Origin: Pedobacter sp. BMA
Lineage (GTDB): Bacteria; Bacteroidota; Bacteroidia; Sphingobacteriales; Sphingobacteriaceae
Direction: 5' to 3'
DNA length: 64,000 nucleotides
Assembly: GCF_001027745.1 (NCBI RefSeq)
Contig: NZ_LECU01000006.1
Span: forward strand, 186,001-250,000
Shown: positions 62,694 to 64,000 of the stretch, in pieces
How the letters are laid out: the number at the start of each line of letters is the position of its first letter
Position numbering within the stretch: the first letter of the stretch is position 1
Program-made: the position numbers and the translations under genes
The notes under the pieces: generated by a model
Database searches by the model: none
What the model saw: the letters and a program-made list of their open reading frames with translations, nothing else
What the model was told of the DNA's origin: nothing

Positions 62694-64000
62694 ATGATAA
62701 AAAATATAAATAAAATCGTCGGGCTAATGCTTTTAGGTAGCGTAGCACTGACCTCGTGTGAGAAAAATATCGATTTAAAACCAACTGATACTATCTCTAA
62801 CGAAACTGCAATTCAAAATCTTGATGACCTGGACCGTGCGGTAATTGGTGCGTATTCGAATTTGCAATATCAACAGGCGTTCTATGCAAATACGATCATG
62901 GCTGATGAGGCACGTTGGGGAGTGGATAACTCGACCAGGAATTTCGGTTTAGCATATCGTTGGGATTTCGATAGCGGTAGTGGTGATGTTACAGCCTCAT
63001 GGGGTACCATGTATAATGTAATAGACCGTGTAAACCGTGCGTTGGTAAGTGCCGAAAACGTTCCTGCTACCGGAGCAACCGAGGTAGCAACTAAAAACAG
63101 GTTAAGAGGCGAGTTATTAGCTTTAAGAGCAATGGGACATGCTGAATTATTAAGGTGGTTCGCTCCTAAATACGAAAATGATCAACTAGGGGTCGTAATC
63201 ATGCTTGAATCATCAATTTTGGGCAAGCCTCAAAGGTCAACTTTTGGTCAGGTTATGGCACAAGTTAATGCTGACTTTGCTCAGGCAGATGCATTAATCC
63301 CGGCTTCTTTCACAGATATATTTAGAATCACCAAGCCAGCTGTAGCAGCTTTACGTGCAAGGGCGGCGTTATATGCTAAAGATTGGGCTAACGCCGTTAC
63401 TTATGCAACTGCAGCCATAGCAGCTAAAGGTACATTAGCTACCGGAACTGACTATGCAGGAATCTGGACTGATGCAAATACATCGGAAAATTACTTCCAG
63501 TTAAGGAGAAACTCTAACACTGGTTCTGTTCGTACTTATTGGACAGATGATAATACAGATGTATTTTTCTCTCCATCCTACAAGCTGATTGATACATACA
63601 ACCCAACTACTGACGTACGTTATAATGCGTTTATCTTAAGAGACGGAACTGTAGCGGCCTCCCGCGAAAGCTGGAAAGTAAATAAATATTCAGGTCAAAC
63701 TGCTACAAACAGATTTAATAACATCAAAGTGGTAAGAACATCTGAAATGTATTTAATTTTAGCAGAAGCAAATGCTGAACTAAACCAGCTTACTACGGGT
63801 GCAACAGCACTTAATGCTGTGAGAAAAGCTCGTATTACAGGATATGTTGATCAGGTTTTTACAACGAAAGAAGCACTTATCGATGCTGTTATGTTAGAAA
63901 GATATAAAGAGCTTGCATTCGAGGGGCACCGTTTCTTTGATTTAAGAAGAAGACAACTTCCTGTAGTTAGAGATGATCGTGACATTGCTGTTGGAGCTGC
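62694..64000 (+). CDS. RagB/SusD-type lipoprotein 4 (3' end outside window)
   Basis: Translating from ATG 62694, the frame stays open to the end of the window, 435 codons. It has a lipoprotein signal (MIKNINKIVGLMLLGSVALTSC, lipid Cys22) and the classical SusD layout: DLKPTDTISNETAI-type opening, LRGELLALRAMGHAELLRWF, and the late motif LERYKELAFEGHRFFDLRR, which is diagnostic of RagB/SusD. It starts 11 bp after susC 4. The last part of the protein lies beyond the window, so nothing is said about its terminator or any gene after it. Confidence 0.9.
   Translation, partial: MIKNINKIVGLMLLGSVALTSCEKNIDLKPTDTISNETAIQNLDDLDRAVIGAYSNLQYQQAFYANTIMADEARWGVDNSTRNFGLAYRWDFDSGSGDVTASWGTMYNVIDRVNRALVSAENVPATGATEVATKNRLRGELLALRAMGHAELLRWFAPKYENDQLGVVIMLESSILGKPQRSTFGQVMAQVNADFAQADALIPASFTDIFRITKPAVAALRARAALYAKDWANAVTYATAAIAAKGTLATGTDYAGIWTDANTSENYFQLRRNSNTGSVRTYWTDDNTDVFFSPSYKLIDTYNPTTDVRYNAFILRDGTVAASRESWKVNKYSGQTATNRFNNIKVVRTSEMYLILAEANAELNQLTTGATALNAVRKARITGYVDQVFTTKEALIDAVMLERYKELAFEGHRFFDLRRRQLPVVRDDRDIAVGA

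Noticed and set aside
1..64000. tRNA, rRNA, CRISPR arrays, insertion sequences or prophage genes
   Set aside because: I looked for T-arm-like GTTCRANTCC strings, regularly spaced repeats, transposase or integrase motifs and phage genes and found none that hold up.

Overview
The window looks like a chromosomal piece of a Bacteroidota genome, most likely family Sphingobacteriaceae (Pedobacter-like). The grounds are: about 40% GC, SusC/SusD outer-membrane pairs, a gliding-motility lipoprotein GldH, a type IX secretion C-terminal domain, CarboxypepD_reg-like, DUF3078 and DUF5916 proteins, an S16 protein with a long C-terminal extension, no Shine-Dalgarno-like sites, and promoter elements of the Bacteroidota type (TTTG about 20 nt before TAnnTTTG). 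The genus is an inference from family content; no rRNA is present.

Layout. 1-6500: end of a DsbD-like thiol:disulfide reductase, pfkA, a YbjQ-like protein, then rpsP-rimM-trmD-rplS in the classical bacterial order but split by terminators and spacers, and an MscS channel. 6500-10000 (minus): psd, hpt and a large AsmA-like/glycosyltransferase-51 protein. 10100-12200: Mrp/ApbC and a Nfu-type scaffold (Fe-S cluster handling) and a secreted CarboxypepD_reg protein. 12300-16350: peptide deformylase, an M16 zinc peptidase and a T9SS-sorted surface protein. 16350-23700: a small membrane protein, an S9 prolyl oligopeptidase lipoprotein, proB-proA (proline synthesis), a beta-CASP RNase-like protein and an 82-aa protein. 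23700-31100: a small lipoprotein, a ComM/YifB ATPase, ffh, DUF5916 and DUF3078 outer-membrane proteins. 31100-35000 (minus): a tiny HExxH protein, a CarboxypepD_reg protein, two tandem glucosaminidase-LysM proteins, an O-methyltransferase and ruvX. 35300-42400: DNA polymerase III delta-prime, PSP1/YaaT and gldH as one operon, murF, and an M14 carboxypeptidase.

42,600-64,000 is a run of four consecutive susC-susD pairs on the plus strand. The second pair carries a DUF1735-type lipoprotein. Each unit is closed by its own terminator where the end is visible, and a stand-alone secreted protein sits between pairs 2 and 3. No glycoside hydrolase, sulfatase, sigma/anti-sigma or hybrid two-component regulator lies within the array, so its substrates cannot be read from context. 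The four susC genes share a near-identical start of the coding sequence and a similar leader, and two share an identical promoter layout; this is the most unusual signal in the window.

There are no tRNAs, rRNAs, insertion sequences, integrases or CRISPR arrays that I can see. Most of the window is conserved housekeeping sequence; the accessory part is the Sus array.
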